A stretch of 20,849 nucleotides of DNA from Halanaerobiaceae bacterium (GTDB lineage Bacteria; Bacillota; Halanaerobiia; Halanaerobiales; DTU029). A model generated the notes under the pieces. That model did not search any database. It was not told where the DNA came from and saw only the letters and a program-made list of their open reading frames with translations. The stretch covers positions 1 to 20,849 of the forward strand of contig JAAYLO010000051.1 in the NCBI GenBank assembly GCA_012521855.1. Direction: 5' to 3'. Positions within the stretch are counted from its first letter, which is position 1. Each line of letters starts with the position of its first letter. Shown here in pieces: positions 7,827 through 15,953 of this stretch. The position numbers and the translations under genes are program-made.

Positions 7827-8717
7827 TCACATCAACCCGATATTCATTTTCTTGTGTAAAATTGAATAAAATGTCCGGTTTGGTAATTTAATAAAGAAGA
7901 GTTCCTTTTCTGCTGCTTCAATCAATATCTCATCTTCTGACCCGACAGTATATTCAGCTCTCCCATCTGCAGTAAAACTCAAATTGTTATTGCCGCTAAT
8001 CTTTATTTTCACCTTCTCTTTATCTGATATAATCAAAGGTGTAATAAAAAGACTATGTGGGCAGATGGGTGTAACAATTATCGCCCTTATCTGGGGATTA
8101 ACAATCGGTCCGCCGGCAGATAAAGAATAAGCTGTCGAGCCGGTAGGTGTTGAAACAATAATCCCGTCAGCACGATAAGAATGAACTATCTCCTCATTAA
8201 TATATAATTCTATTGCAACAAGCCTGGCATGAGCTCCCCGGTGGATTACAAAATCATTCAGTGCATAATTTTGATAAACTATCTCTCCTTTGCTGTTTAT
8301 TTCAGCTTTAATAATCAATCTCTTTTCAAGCTCATAATTTCCCTTTATGACATTATCCAGGGCTTCTTCCAGCTCATTTGTCTCTATCTCAGTTAAAAAA
8401 CCAAGCTGTCCAATATTTATACCCAGTAATGGTATCTTTGTACCGATAAAATAATGTGCAGTGTGTAAAAAAGTCCCGTCTCCTCCAATTATAACAATAT
8501 AATCTGCTTCTGTCCTTAATTTTTTATAATCTGCTGTCTTTTCTTTTATATTCAGGATTTCTGCTGAATTTTCTTCGATATAGTAAATAATATTCCGTTT
8601 TTGGAGATGTTCTATTACTTTTTTAGCAATACTGGAAGCCTCTTTTTTTTGTATATAGAAAACTATACCGATTACAGAAATAAAATCAACTCCTTTCCAG
8701 ATTTTTGTGTGCTTCAT
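7827..8717 (-). CDS. nadK: NAD kinase
   Basis: This enzyme phosphorylates NAD to NADP in the cytoplasm. The diagnostic motifs are present: GGDGTFLHTAH (nucleotide site and catalytic Asp), GINIGQLGFLTE, SYRADGIIVSTPTGSTAYSL and GGPIV. Length is 296 residues from the ATG at 8717. That ATG lies inside tlyA, has only a weak ribosome site, and adds 12 residues (MKHTKIWKGVDF) that relatives lack. A strong AAAGGAG stands 8 bases before an ATT codon at 8681-8679, after which the protein reads SVIGIVFYIQ as normal NadK proteins do. Translation may therefore begin at ATT, giving 284 residues. The ATG coordinate is given here because it is the only canonical start. Neighbours tlyA and argR match the usual clostridial order. 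Confidence 0.93.
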   Translation of the reverse strand: MKHTKIWKGVDFISVIGIVFYIQKKEASSIAKKVIEHLQKRNIIYYIEENSAEILNIKEKTADYKKLRTEADYIVIIGGDGTFLHTAHYFIGTKIPLLGINIGQLGFLTEIETNELEEALDNVIKGNYELEKRLIIKAEINSKGEIVYQNYALNDFVIHRGAHARLVAIELYINEEIVHSYRADGIIVSTPTGSTAYSLSAGGPIVNPQIRAIIVTPICPHSLFITPLIISDKEKVKIKISGNNNLSFTADGRAEYTVGSEDEILIEAAEKELFFIKLPNRTFYSILHKKMNIGLM

Positions 8718-9510
8718 CGACCAGGTCTTCTATTCTTTTGCCAAAATCTGTTTTATTTTGAGCAGAACTTTTATTTCTTTTTAAATGAACCAGGAACTCA
8801 ATATTATTACTACAGGCTCCAGTAATTGGTGAAAAATCCAGTCCCTCTATAGAAAGATTTATAGAATTAAAAAATTCAATTATCTCTTTCAAAACCTCAA
8901 TATGTACTTTTTTGTCTTTTATCAAGCCATTCTTTCCTACCCTCTCAGGTCCTGCCTCAAACTGAGGCTTAATTAAGGCTATAATATCACCGTCATCAGT
9001 CAAAAATTGCAATGCCGGCGGTATTATAAGCCTGAGGGATATAAAAGAAACATCTATAACAATCAGGGATACCTTGACAGGCAGTTCTTCAAATGTAAGA
9101 TAACGAAAATTGGTCCTCTCGATAACCTCTACTCTGGGATCATTTCTCAATTTCCAGGCCAGCTGCCCGTAGCCTACATCCACCGCATAAACCCTGGCAG
9201 CCCCGTTTTGCAGGAGACAGTCTGTAAAACCGCCGGTAGATGCACCTATATCTATGGCTTCCCTGTTCTTTACATCAATTGAAAAGACCTTAAGGGCCTT
9301 CTCCAGCTTAAAACCACCTCTGCTGACATATGGTAAGATTTCTCCCTTGATTCTTAACTCTGCATCTTCTTTAACAAGGGCTCCAGCCTTGTCGACCAAT
9401 TCCTCGTTTACCAGTACCTTGCCAGCCATAATAGCACTTCTCGCCTTGCTTCTGTTTTCAAAAAAGCCCTTTTCAACCAGAAACATATCCAGGCGTCTTT
9501 TAGCGGCCAT
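8686..9510 (-). CDS. tlyA: TlyA-type 2'-O-rRNA methyltransferase (S4 + FtsJ domains)
   Basis: This 274-residue protein has an N-terminal S4 RNA-binding domain (RLDMFLVEKGFFENRSKARSAI, about 4-60), the linker YVSRGGFKLEKAL, and an FtsJ-like SAM methyltransferase domain with IDIGASTGGFTDCLL as the SAM site. Relatives methylate 16S and 23S rRNA at C1409 and C1920; older annotations call them hemolysin A. The open frame runs up to 9612, deep inside dxs. The ATG at 9510 is the real start: it has GGAGG 9 bases upstream and gives MAAKRRLDMF. It overlaps the dxs 3' end by 11 bases and nadK by up to 32, so translation is probably coupled. Confidence 0.93.
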   Translation of the reverse strand: MAAKRRLDMFLVEKGFFENRSKARSAIMAGKVLVNEELVDKAGALVKEDAELRIKGEILPYVSRGGFKLEKALKVFSIDVKNREAIDIGASTGGFTDCLLQNGAARVYAVDVGYGQLAWKLRNDPRVEVIERTNFRYLTFEELPVKVSLIVIDVSFISLRLIIPPALQFLTDDGDIIALIKPQFEAGPERVGKNGLIKDKKVHIEVLKEIIEFFNSINLSIEGLDFSPITGACSNNIEFLVHLKRNKSSAQNKTDFGKRIEDLVDEAHKNLERS

Positions 9511-11401
9511 AATTATATACCTCCAGCCCTTCTGAAACAAATTCCAATGCTGTTTCATAAATTCCGGTACTATCAAGTTTATATAGTTTCCTGAAAAGCT
9601 CCTGCGGCCCATGTTCCAGGAAAATGTCCGGAAGCCCTGACCGCTTTATTTCAACATCATATACCTGGTTTTCATTCAGTAATTCCATGACAGCACTGCC
9701 AAATCCGCCATTCAATACATTTTCCTCAACAATCAAAACCTTTCTGTATTGTTTAATATTATCCAGTAATAAATCCCCATCAAGGGGCTTAATGAAGCAG
9801 GCATCTATTACTCCTGCGCGTATACCATGTCTTTCCAGCATCTCTGCTGCTTCCAGGGCCGGGTAAACAGTTGAACCCACAGCAATGATAAGGAGATCTT
9901 CTCCCTCCAGCAGCAATTCCCCTTTTCCTATCTGGAGCTCCTTTAAGCCCTGATCCATTTCTATACCGATAATCTCTCCCCTGGGGTATTTTATCACAGC
10001 AGGCTTTCCGCAATTTACCGCAGTATACAGCATGTGCTGCAGTTGATTTTCATCCCGGGGTGCCATTATTATCAGACCTGGGACAATCCGCAAAAAGGAG
10101 TTGTCATAAATACCCTGATGGGTTTCACCATCACTGCCGACAATACCGCTTCTATCAACTGCAATAGTGACCGGAAATTCCGGTATACATATATCATGGA
10201 TTAACTGGTCATAGGCTCTCTGTAAAAAGGATGAATAAATAGCCACTACCGGTTTCTTCCCGCCTGCAGCCAGTCCACTGGCCAGGCTGAGGGCATGCTG
10301 CTCGGCTATCCCCACATCAATATATCTCTCCGGATATTTGTCCCTAAAAATACTCAGGCCTGTTCCTTCCGGCATTGCTGCAGTTATTCCCAGAACCCTG
10401 TCATCCTCTTCTGCAATTTTCAACATGGTTTCACCAAATATCTGACTATATTCTGCCCTCTTATTTTCCTTTTTCTGCTCACCATTGCCGATTATAAAAG
10501 GATTTACACCATGGTACTTCACAGGATGCTTTTCTGCCGGTTTATAACCTTTACCCTTGACAGTAGTGATATGTATAAGTACAGGGCCTTCAATATTATC
10601 AGCATTTTTGAAATTTACCAATAATTCATTTATATTATGCCCATCCAGAGGCCCTATGTAAGTAAAACCCATCTCTTCAAAGAGTATGCCTGATAAGAAG
10701 ATATACTTAAAACCGTCCTTTACCCTTTCCACGCTTTTAGAAACAGTCGGGCCGATTTTCGGTATCTTACTGATTATAAATTCCAGATCCTCTTTAATCT
10801 TATGTATTCTCGGGGCGGTCCTGATATTGGAAATATACCTGGATAATGCCCCTACATTTTGATCAATTGACATACCATTATCATTCAGAATTACTTTTAG
10901 ATCAGTACCAAGACTGCCAGCATGATTTAATGCTTCAAAGGCCATACCCGCAGTAAGGGAGCCGTCACCGATAACTGAATAAATCCGTTCCTTTCTCTTA
11001 TTTAAATCACGGGCAAGAGCCAGCCCCAACCCGGTAGAAATTGATGTACTACTATGGCCTGTTTCAATAATATCATGAATACTCTCCTTCCTTTTCGGAA
11101 AACCACTTAAGCCTTTATACTGCCGGATGGTATAGAATTTATCCTTCCTGCCGGTCAGTATTTTATGAGTATAACTTTGATGACCTACATCCCAGATAAT
11201 TTTATCTTCAGGGCTGTTCAAATGATAATGCAGGGCAATAGTAAGCTCAACAACCCCCAGATTTGATGCCAGATGTCCTCCTGTATCAGCAACCGTACGG
11301 ATAATAAATGAACGGATTTCTTCTGACAGTTTATATAAATCATCAATTCTTAAAGCCTTCAGATCCTGGGGAGAATTTATTTTATCCAGCAAACTTGACA
11401 T
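9500..11401 (-). CDS. dxs: 1-deoxy-D-xylulose-5-phosphate synthase
   Basis: A 633-residue thiamine-diphosphate enzyme that condenses pyruvate and glyceraldehyde-3-phosphate, the first step of the MEP isoprenoid pathway. The N-terminal part has GGHLASNLGVVELT and WDVGHQSYTHK, the cofactor motif GDGSLTAGMAFEALNHAG begins at 145, and the central transketolase-like domain has GITAAMPEGTGL, DVGIAEQHAL and DRSGIVGSDGETHQG. Length is normal. It starts at an ATG immediately after the oapA stop, with AGAGGTGAG 6 bases upstream. With ispA upstream, two isoprenoid genes flank the OLE RNA and oapA, so the RNA-protein pair sits within an isoprenoid operon. Confidence 0.98.
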   Translation of the reverse strand: MSSLLDKINSPQDLKALRIDDLYKLSEEIRSFIIRTVADTGGHLASNLGVVELTIALHYHLNSPEDKIIWDVGHQSYTHKILTGRKDKFYTIRQYKGLSGFPKRKESIHDIIETGHSSTSISTGLGLALARDLNKRKERIYSVIGDGSLTAGMAFEALNHAGSLGTDLKVILNDNGMSIDQNVGALSRYISNIRTAPRIHKIKEDLEFIISKIPKIGPTVSKSVERVKDGFKYIFLSGILFEEMGFTYIGPLDGHNINELLVNFKNADNIEGPVLIHITTVKGKGYKPAEKHPVKYHGVNPFIIGNGEQKKENKRAEYSQIFGETMLKIAEEDDRVLGITAAMPEGTGLSIFRDKYPERYIDVGIAEQHALSLASGLAAGGKKPVVAIYSSFLQRAYDQLIHDICIPEFPVTIAVDRSGIVGSDGETHQGIYDNSFLRIVPGLIIMAPRDENQLQHMLYTAVNCGKPAVIKYPRGEIIGIEMDQGLKELQIGKGELLLEGEDLLIIAVGSTVYPALEAAEMLERHGIRAGVIDACFIKPLDGDLLLDNIKQYRKVLIVEENVLNGGFGSAVMELLNENQVYDVEIKRSGLPDIFLEHGPQELFRKLYKLDSTGIYETALEFVSEGLEVYNYGR

Positions 11402-11956
11402 TTAATACTCACCTCTAAGACGCGAGCTGATACCTGTGCCAAACAATTTAAAGACAGCCAGTACTTTTCCCACACTAAATATAATCTTATCAGCATTTTT
11501 GATACCATATGACTTAAAAAATGCTTTTCCCCCCACTGTCAGGGATGAGATCAGCCCCAGTGTAACCAGATTTATTATTGACTGGGACCCGCCCCAATTC
11601 TCTACTATCTTCATACCAATAACTATACCGATAGCCCCGCTGACTGTTCCACAGATATCTCCAATAATATCACACATAAGACTGGCCACCCGGTCAGCAT
11701 GAGTGACCAGAAACAGACTGGTTTTTGCCCCAAATACTTTTTTCGCGGCTCTGGCATTAAATGAGCTGGGATCTGCTGCAGTTACAGCCACCCCTATCAT
11801 GTCTGCCATTATTCCAACTAAAATAATAATTATAAGGACAAGAAGAGCGGGAAAAAATGATAAATGCTGTACTCTGCTTTGTGAACTTAGTGTAACCAGA
11901 ATCGCAAGCAAAAATGTAAGGACAGCAATCATAAAACTGCTTTTTATATTTTTCAT
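11402..11956 (-). CDS. oapA: OapA, OLE RNA-associated membrane protein (DUF21/CorB-like)
   Basis: A small integral membrane protein of 184 residues (189 if the GTG at 11971 is used). About four hydrophobic segments are visible at 8-24, 35-58, 92-118 and 126-146, with basic stretches between them (AAKKVFGAK, GKAFFKSYGIKNADK) and a basic C-terminus. Similar proteins are labelled Mg2+/Co2+ transporter CorB-like. Its position right after a 578-nt structured RNA and before dxs identifies it as OapA, which binds OLE RNA and holds it at the membrane. D96 and D100 (MCDIIGDICG) form a four-spaced Asp pair; from memory, a similar pair (D104/D108) was the target of dominant-negative OapA mutants in Bacillus halodurans. 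The ATG at 11956 was preferred as canonical; AAGGGTG lies 12 bases before it, so start choice is not settled. Confidence 0.85.
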   Translation of the reverse strand: MKNIKSSFMIAVLTFLLAILVTLSSQSRVQHLSFFPALLVLIIIILVGIMADMIGVAVTAADPSSFNARAAKKVFGAKTSLFLVTHADRVASLMCDIIGDICGTVSGAIGIVIGMKIVENWGGSQSIINLVTLGLISSLTVGGKAFFKSYGIKNADKIIFSVGKVLAVFKLFGTGISSRLRGEY

Positions 11957-11984
11957 TATTGCCTGTATCACCCTTGTTTTTAAG

Positions 11985-12562
11985 ACTTATATGGATGGCG
12001 ATATAACAGGTAAACGCTGCGGCTTAGGTCCAGCAGGTTTTCCCCCGGAATAACCTTCTGTCGCCAGACCGGCGGTTTCCCTTTAAATTCCGGCTATCTG
12101 GTCACCCAGGATAGAGCTGGATTACCACTTAGACCACACTTTAATCCCTGTTATACCTGAGTAAAACTCAACAGTCTAGAAGTTTTCCTTGACAATACTG
12201 CCCATTTTCTAGCTTCTTTTGCAGAGATGGTTTCCAGTGGTCAAACATACACCCGGATCCCTGATGTACAAAACCCCACTGTCCCCAGCCCCACTCAAAG
12301 CAGGCTACACTGTACCTATCTTGCAATAGATACAGGTCCACCGGAATCCAGGATTCAGAATCCGGATCCCAGCCTCCACGGGAAAGGGGTCAACGCCCGC
12401 ATGCCGTTGCGGATCGCCCCAAACCCTTAACTCCCAGCATCAGCCCCCGACTGGGCGTCAGCAGCCAACACCAGGATCTTCATCGATGTGCCCTTTAACG
12501 GATTTTTAGGCCCGTCTTCGAAAATGGCGTATTGACTAGAATACAGCACCATCCATATAAGT
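11985..12562 (-). ncRNA. ole: OLE RNA (Ornate Large Extremophilic RNA)
   Basis: This 578-nt non-coding segment lies between ispA and oapA. Its ends pair perfectly: 12562-12547 (ACTTATATGGATGGTG) with 12000-11985 (CGCCATCCATATAAGT), 16 continuous pairs including one G-U, closing the whole RNA. Internal helices seen by eye include a 10-bp hairpin at 12335-12310 (CTGTATCTAT with AGATAGGTACAG), GTATT/AATAC at 12544-12529, and CCAGA/TCTGG plus CCGG/CCGG within 12101-12064. The segment is GC-richer than its AT-rich flanks and encodes no convincing protein on either strand. Size (about 600 nt in the family) and the order ispA-RNA-membrane protein-dxs match OLE RNA (Rfam RF01071). OLE forms a membrane ribonucleoprotein with OapA, reported to matter for alcohol, cold and Mg2+ stress. 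Transcription likely starts near 12576 and continues into oapA. Confidence 0.9.
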
Positions 12563-12582
12563 TATTATTAATAATATATTAT

Positions 12583-12612
12583 ATTATAACATATATTATT
12601 AAGCCCTTTCAA
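12583..12612 (-). promoter_or_regulatory. Sigma-A-type promoter of OLE RNA
   Basis: TTGAAA (12612-12607) and a perfect TATAAT (12588-12583) are 18 bases apart, with an extended -10 (TGTTATAAT). It begins 14 bases after the ispA stop and ends about 20 bases before the closing helix of OLE RNA. The surrounding 12560-12600 is almost pure A/T. It allows the RNA to be made independently of the upstream genes. Confidence 0.65.
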
Positions 12613-12625
12613 TCATTATAATCAT

Positions 12626-13513
12626 TCAAAACTGCCGCTGCAGGATATAATATACCAATTTTCTTAATAAATTAGCTCTTTCACCAAATATTTCTAAAGA
12701 CTGGACTGCTTTCAAGGCCGCATTTTCTGCTTCCTGCCTGGCCTTATCCAGACCAAGGAGTCTGGGATAGGTAAATTTGTTGAGCTTTTCATCACTCCCT
12801 ACCTTTTTCCCCATTTTTTCTTCATCTCCAACCAGATCAAGTATATCATCTACAATCTGAAAGGTAAGCCCCAGGTACAATGAAAAACTCTCCAGTGCCT
12901 TCAAATCTTCAGATGAGATTTCAGAACAATATGCCCCTGAAAGGACAGCAGCCCTGAAAAGTGCACCGGTTTTTGCCCGGTGTATTTGCTCCAGTTCCTG
13001 CAGGGTCAATTCCCTGTTTTCAGCCTCCAGATCCAGCACCTGCCCTGCTACCATACCATGCACGCCTGCACTTTCACTGATCAATTCTATTATCTTTAAG
13101 CTTTTTTCTGCCGGTAAAGATAATTTACTGAGGACATTAAAGGCATATGTTAATAATCCATCTCCAGCCAGTATAGCAATACCATTTCCGTAAACACAGT
13201 GGTTTGTCAGCCTCCCTCTCCGGTACTGGTCATTATCCATATCAGGAAGGTCATCATGGATAAGGGAATAAGTATGAATCATCTCAAGAGCTGAGCCGGC
13301 CTTCAGGGCACTGTCGATATCGCCGTCAAACATTTCAGCAGTCATCCTGCAGAGAATGGGGCGTATTCTTTTTCCTCCGGAAAAAAGACTATACTTAATC
13401 GATTCAATCAGTGTTGCGGATAGGTATAATCCCCTGTCGTCAAACAACTCTTCCAGAAACCTGTCAGTTTCCAGGGCATAATTCTTCACTATCTGTTTAA
13501 AAACATCAATCAA
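12626..13513 (-). CDS. ispA: Polyprenyl (farnesyl/geranylgeranyl) diphosphate synthase
   Basis: A 295-residue short-chain prenyl transferase that joins isopentenyl diphosphate to allylic diphosphates. Both aspartate-rich motifs are intact: DDLPDMDND starting at residue 87 and FQIVDDILD further on. GGKRIRP near residue 47 binds diphosphate. Start: the frame reaches a TTG at 13549, but AGGAGG stands 6 bases before the TTG at 13513, giving MIDVFKQIVKNYALETD as the N-terminus. It overlaps the xseB stop by 8 bases, so the two are coupled. The products feed undecaprenyl and quinone-type lipids. It immediately precedes OLE RNA. Confidence 0.95.
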   Translation of the reverse strand: MIDVFKQIVKNYALETDRFLEELFDDRGLYLSATLIESIKYSLFSGGKRIRPILCRMTAEMFDGDIDSALKAGSALEMIHTYSLIHDDLPDMDNDQYRRGRLTNHCVYGNGIAILAGDGLLTYAFNVLSKLSLPAEKSLKIIELISESAGVHGMVAGQVLDLEAENRELTLQELEQIHRAKTGALFRAAVLSGAYCSEISSEDLKALESFSLYLGLTFQIVDDILDLVGDEEKMGKKVGSDEKLNKFTYPRLLGLDKARQEAENAALKAVQSLEIFGERANLLRKLVYYILQRQF

Positions 13514-13748
13514 ATTCTTCCTCCTGTACAAAAGGGACAGTATCTGCAAAACCTTCTTCGCTTTCCAGAACCATCTCTATTTTTTTCTCTGCCTTGTTCA
13601 ATTCTTCATTACAGAATTTCACCAGCTGCACACCCTCTGTAAACAATTCCAGAGACTTATCCAGAGATAAACCTCCGTCTTCAAGGGCCTTCACTGTTTC
13701 TTCCAGTTTCTTTAAAGCTTCTTCAAAGCTTAGCTTCTTCTGACTCAT
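13506..13748 (-). CDS. xseB: Exodeoxyribonuclease VII small subunit
   Basis: An 80-residue protein matching XseB in length and pattern (LSFEEALKKLEETVKALEDGGLSLDKSLELFTEGVQL). It is helical with an acidic C-terminus and forms the exonuclease VII complex with XseA, degrading single-stranded DNA to oligonucleotides. The ATG at 13748 has AAAGGGG 8 bases upstream and is preferred to the TTG at 13754. It lies 13 bases after xseA and overlaps ispA. Confidence 0.95.
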   Translation of the reverse strand: MSQKKLSFEEALKKLEETVKALEDGGLSLDKSLELFTEGVQLVKFCNEELNKAEKKIEMVLESEEGFADTVPFVQEEEFD

Positions 13749-13761
13749 TTGCAAAACCCCT

Positions 13762-14976
13762 TTAATAATCTATTTTTTTGCTGGCTTTTTCCAGAACCCT
13801 GCTCTTTATTTCTCCATCATGAACAATTGTCCTGATCAAATCACCGGGATTCACATCCTCTATAGACTTAATTATTGCTCCCTGGCAGCCTGTTATGGAA
13901 TAACCCCTGGCCAGTGTCTTTAAAGGGCTGAGGCTTTCCAGTTTGCCGCTGATGATCTTAAAAGATTCCTTAAGAGAACCGAGTCTTTTTTCCATATTCC
14001 ATTCCAGATTCCGGGCAAGCTCATCAATCCTCTGGCTTTTCTCAGACAATAGCTCCTCCGGTTTTGTAAAGGCCCTTTTCTCAGCAAGACTTTCTACAAT
14101 TTTCCGGTAATACTCCAGTTTATTTCTAATCCCGTTCAGGAGCCTTATCTCTAGATTATCCAGTTGTTTCTCCAGTTCCAGCCGGGAAGAAATAGCCAGT
14201 TCCGCAGCAGCAGAGGGTGTAGGAGCCCTGAGATCTGCTGCAAAATCTGTAATAGTGAAATCTGTTTCATGGCCTATCCCGCTGATAACCGGTACCTTTG
14301 AATTGAAGACAGCCCTTGCAACAATTTCTTCATTGAAAGGCCAGAGATCCTCTATAGACCCCCCTCCCCTGCTTACGATAATCAGGTCTATATCTCCTCG
14401 CCTGTTCAAATAATCAATGCCCCTGACAATCTGCGGGGCGGCATCCTCACCCTGGACAAGAGAAGGTACTATCAAAACATAAATATTGGGAAAGCGCCTC
14501 CTGATTACTGAGAGAATATCCCTGATGGCTGCACCTGTAGGCGAAGTTACAATACCAATCTTCTTCGGTAAAAGAGGTATTGCTTTTTTATGCTCAACTG
14601 CAAACAATCCTTCCTTTTCCAGCTTCTCCTTCAGCTGTTCATAAGCCAGGTATAGAGCACCTATTCCTGCAGGCTCCATTTCCTCAACATAAAATTGATA
14701 TGTACCCCGGACTTCGTATATACTTATATAGCCATGGGCTATTACCTTCATCCCGTCCTCTATCTCAAAGCCCAGATTCCTGTTGTTACCCCTGAACATG
14801 ACAGCAGAAATAGCAGAATCATCATCCTTCAGGGTAAAATACATATGTCCGGAACTGTGATGATGAAAATTTGATATCTCTCCGGTAAGCCAGAGATTAT
14901 TTAGTATAACATCCCTGGCAAAAATCTCCTTTATGTATTTATTTATCTCCGTTATTGTATATATTTCCCTGTTCAT
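13762..14976 (-). CDS. xseA: Exodeoxyribonuclease VII large subunit
   Basis: A 404-residue nuclease subunit. The N-terminal OB-fold (TITEINKYIKEIF, LWLTGEISNFHHHSSGHMYFTLKDD, about 5-100) binds single-stranded DNA. The catalytic domain follows with SPTGAAIRDIL, IVSRGGGSIEDLWPFNEE and SGIGHETDFT, the conserved motifs of the family. A helical, coiled-coil-rich region covers about 270-350 and binds XseB copies. The C-terminal LARGYSI motif is present. The ATG is one base after the folD stop with GGGG 6 bases upstream. It is cotranscribed with folD and xseB. Confidence 0.96.
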   Translation of the reverse strand: MNREIYTITEINKYIKEIFARDVILNNLWLTGEISNFHHHSSGHMYFTLKDDDSAISAVMFRGNNRNLGFEIEDGMKVIAHGYISIYEVRGTYQFYVEEMEPAGIGALYLAYEQLKEKLEKEGLFAVEHKKAIPLLPKKIGIVTSPTGAAIRDILSVIRRRFPNIYVLIVPSLVQGEDAAPQIVRGIDYLNRRGDIDLIIVSRGGGSIEDLWPFNEEIVARAVFNSKVPVISGIGHETDFTITDFAADLRAPTPSAAAELAISSRLELEKQLDNLEIRLLNGIRNKLEYYRKIVESLAEKRAFTKPEELLSEKSQRIDELARNLEWNMEKRLGSLKESFKIISGKLESLSPLKTLARGYSITGCQGAIIKSIEDVNPGDLIRTIVHDGEIKSRVLEKASKKIDY

Positions 14977-14977
14977 T

Positions 14978-15838
14978 TCAAACCCCGTGGTATTTCCTGG
15001 CTTTAATCGTGTTTTTCATCAGCATGGCTATTGTCATCGGACCTACTCCCCCTGGTACCGGTGTAATACAGGCTGCTTTTTCCTTAACAGAATCAAAATC
15101 CAGATCACCTGTCAGTTTACCGTCAACCCTGTTAATACCCACATCAATTGCTACCACGCCGTCTTTTACCATATCACCAGTTATCAGGGCTGCTTTACCC
15201 ACAGCAGCAATCAATATATCTGCTTCTCTGGTCTCCTTTGCCAGATCCCTGGTCCTGGAATGACAGATCGTAACAGTGGCATTTCTCTCCAGGAGGAGAT
15301 GGGCCAGGGGTTTCCCCACAATATTGCTTCTCCCGACAACAACTGCCTTCTTTCCTTCAATTTCTATACCTTCCCTCTCCAGCAGTTCCATAATCCCCAG
15401 AGGGGTACATGCTTCAAAACGGAATGAGTCCCTTTGCCCGCTGAATAATCTTCCTGTATTCAGCGGATGAAAACCGTCAACATCCTTGTAAGGATCAATT
15501 GCCTCGATAATCGTCTTTTCGTCAATGTGTTCAGGCAAAGGTAATTGCACCAGGATACCATCGATCTCCCGATCTTGGTTCAACCTCTTTATCAAATCCT
15601 GTAATTCCTGCTGGCTGATATCCTCTTTCTCTCTAAATACTTTTGAAAAAAAACCCAATTCCCCTGCAATACGTTCTTTTGACCTGACATAGGTCTGTGA
15701 AGCAGGATCACTGCCCACAAGTACCACAGCCAGTCCAGGTGCTCTGCCTTCTTTCTCAAGGATTTTTACTTCTTCCCTGAGTTCAGAGTAAATCTTTTGA
15801 GCAATCTCTTTACCATTAATTATCTTCAGCAAATCCAT
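14978..15838 (-). CDS. folD: FolD, methylenetetrahydrofolate dehydrogenase/cyclohydrolase
   Basis: A bifunctional cytoplasmic enzyme that interconverts 5,10-methylene-, methenyl- and 10-formyl-tetrahydrofolate with NADP(H). Motifs are intact: SQTYVRSKERIAGELG (catalytic Tyr and Lys), DGILVQLPLPEHI, KDVDGFHP, and the Rossmann element VVGRSNIVGKPLAHLL, with TPVPGGVGPMTIAML near the end. Length is about 286 residues, normal. Three possible starts lie close together: TTG 15847, ATG 15838 and TTG 15832. GGGGG is only 2 bases from the ATG but 8 from the inner TTG; the ATG is listed, with that doubt noted. It is the first gene of the folD-xseA-xseB-ispA run. Confidence 0.96.
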   Translation of the reverse strand: MDLLKIINGKEIAQKIYSELREEVKILEKEGRAPGLAVVLVGSDPASQTYVRSKERIAGELGFFSKVFREKEDISQQELQDLIKRLNQDREIDGILVQLPLPEHIDEKTIIEAIDPYKDVDGFHPLNTGRLFSGQRDSFRFEACTPLGIMELLEREGIEIEGKKAVVVGRSNIVGKPLAHLLLERNATVTICHSRTRDLAKETREADILIAAVGKAALITGDMVKDGVVAIDVGINRVDGKLTGDLDFDSVKEKAACITPVPGGVGPMTIAMLMKNTIKARKYHGV

Positions 15839-15917
15839 TACCCCCAATCAACTCACTGACATTTGTACTTCTACAGCCTGTAAAAACTCAATTCCATTTA
15901 AATTATTCTTGAAAGTA

Positions 15918-15951
15918 TGCAAAAATCCTGCAAAAAGATAAATCTTCTTAT
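15918..15951 (-). terminator. Possible weak AT-rich hairpin after the small unknown gene
   Basis: Just past the TGA of the 68-codon gene the minus strand reads AAGATAA, a short loop, TTATCTT and then TTT. The 7-bp stem contains one G-C pair and the T-run is short, so it would be a weak terminator. Confidence 0.3.
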
Positions 15952-15953
15952 CT

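Noticed and set aside
11703..12053. 116-codon plus-strand frame over oapA and the OLE 3' end
   Set aside because: It is the mirror of a real minus-strand gene and ends inside the RNA; no start signal.
12227..12430. 67-codon plus-strand frame inside the 654-base stretch
   Set aside because: No ribosome site, proline-rich composition without domain pattern, and it lies antisense to the structured OLE RNA.
11972..12625. Other RNA classes for the long gap (T-box, 6S RNA, group II intron, RNase P, transfer-messenger RNA)
   Set aside because: No T-box sequence, no intron domain V or reverse transcriptase, and size and context do not fit; the closing helix and oapA neighbour point to OLE.
14933..15427. 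164-codon plus-strand frame over folD
   Set aside because: Shadow of folD, rich in Cys, His and Tyr with no domain pattern.
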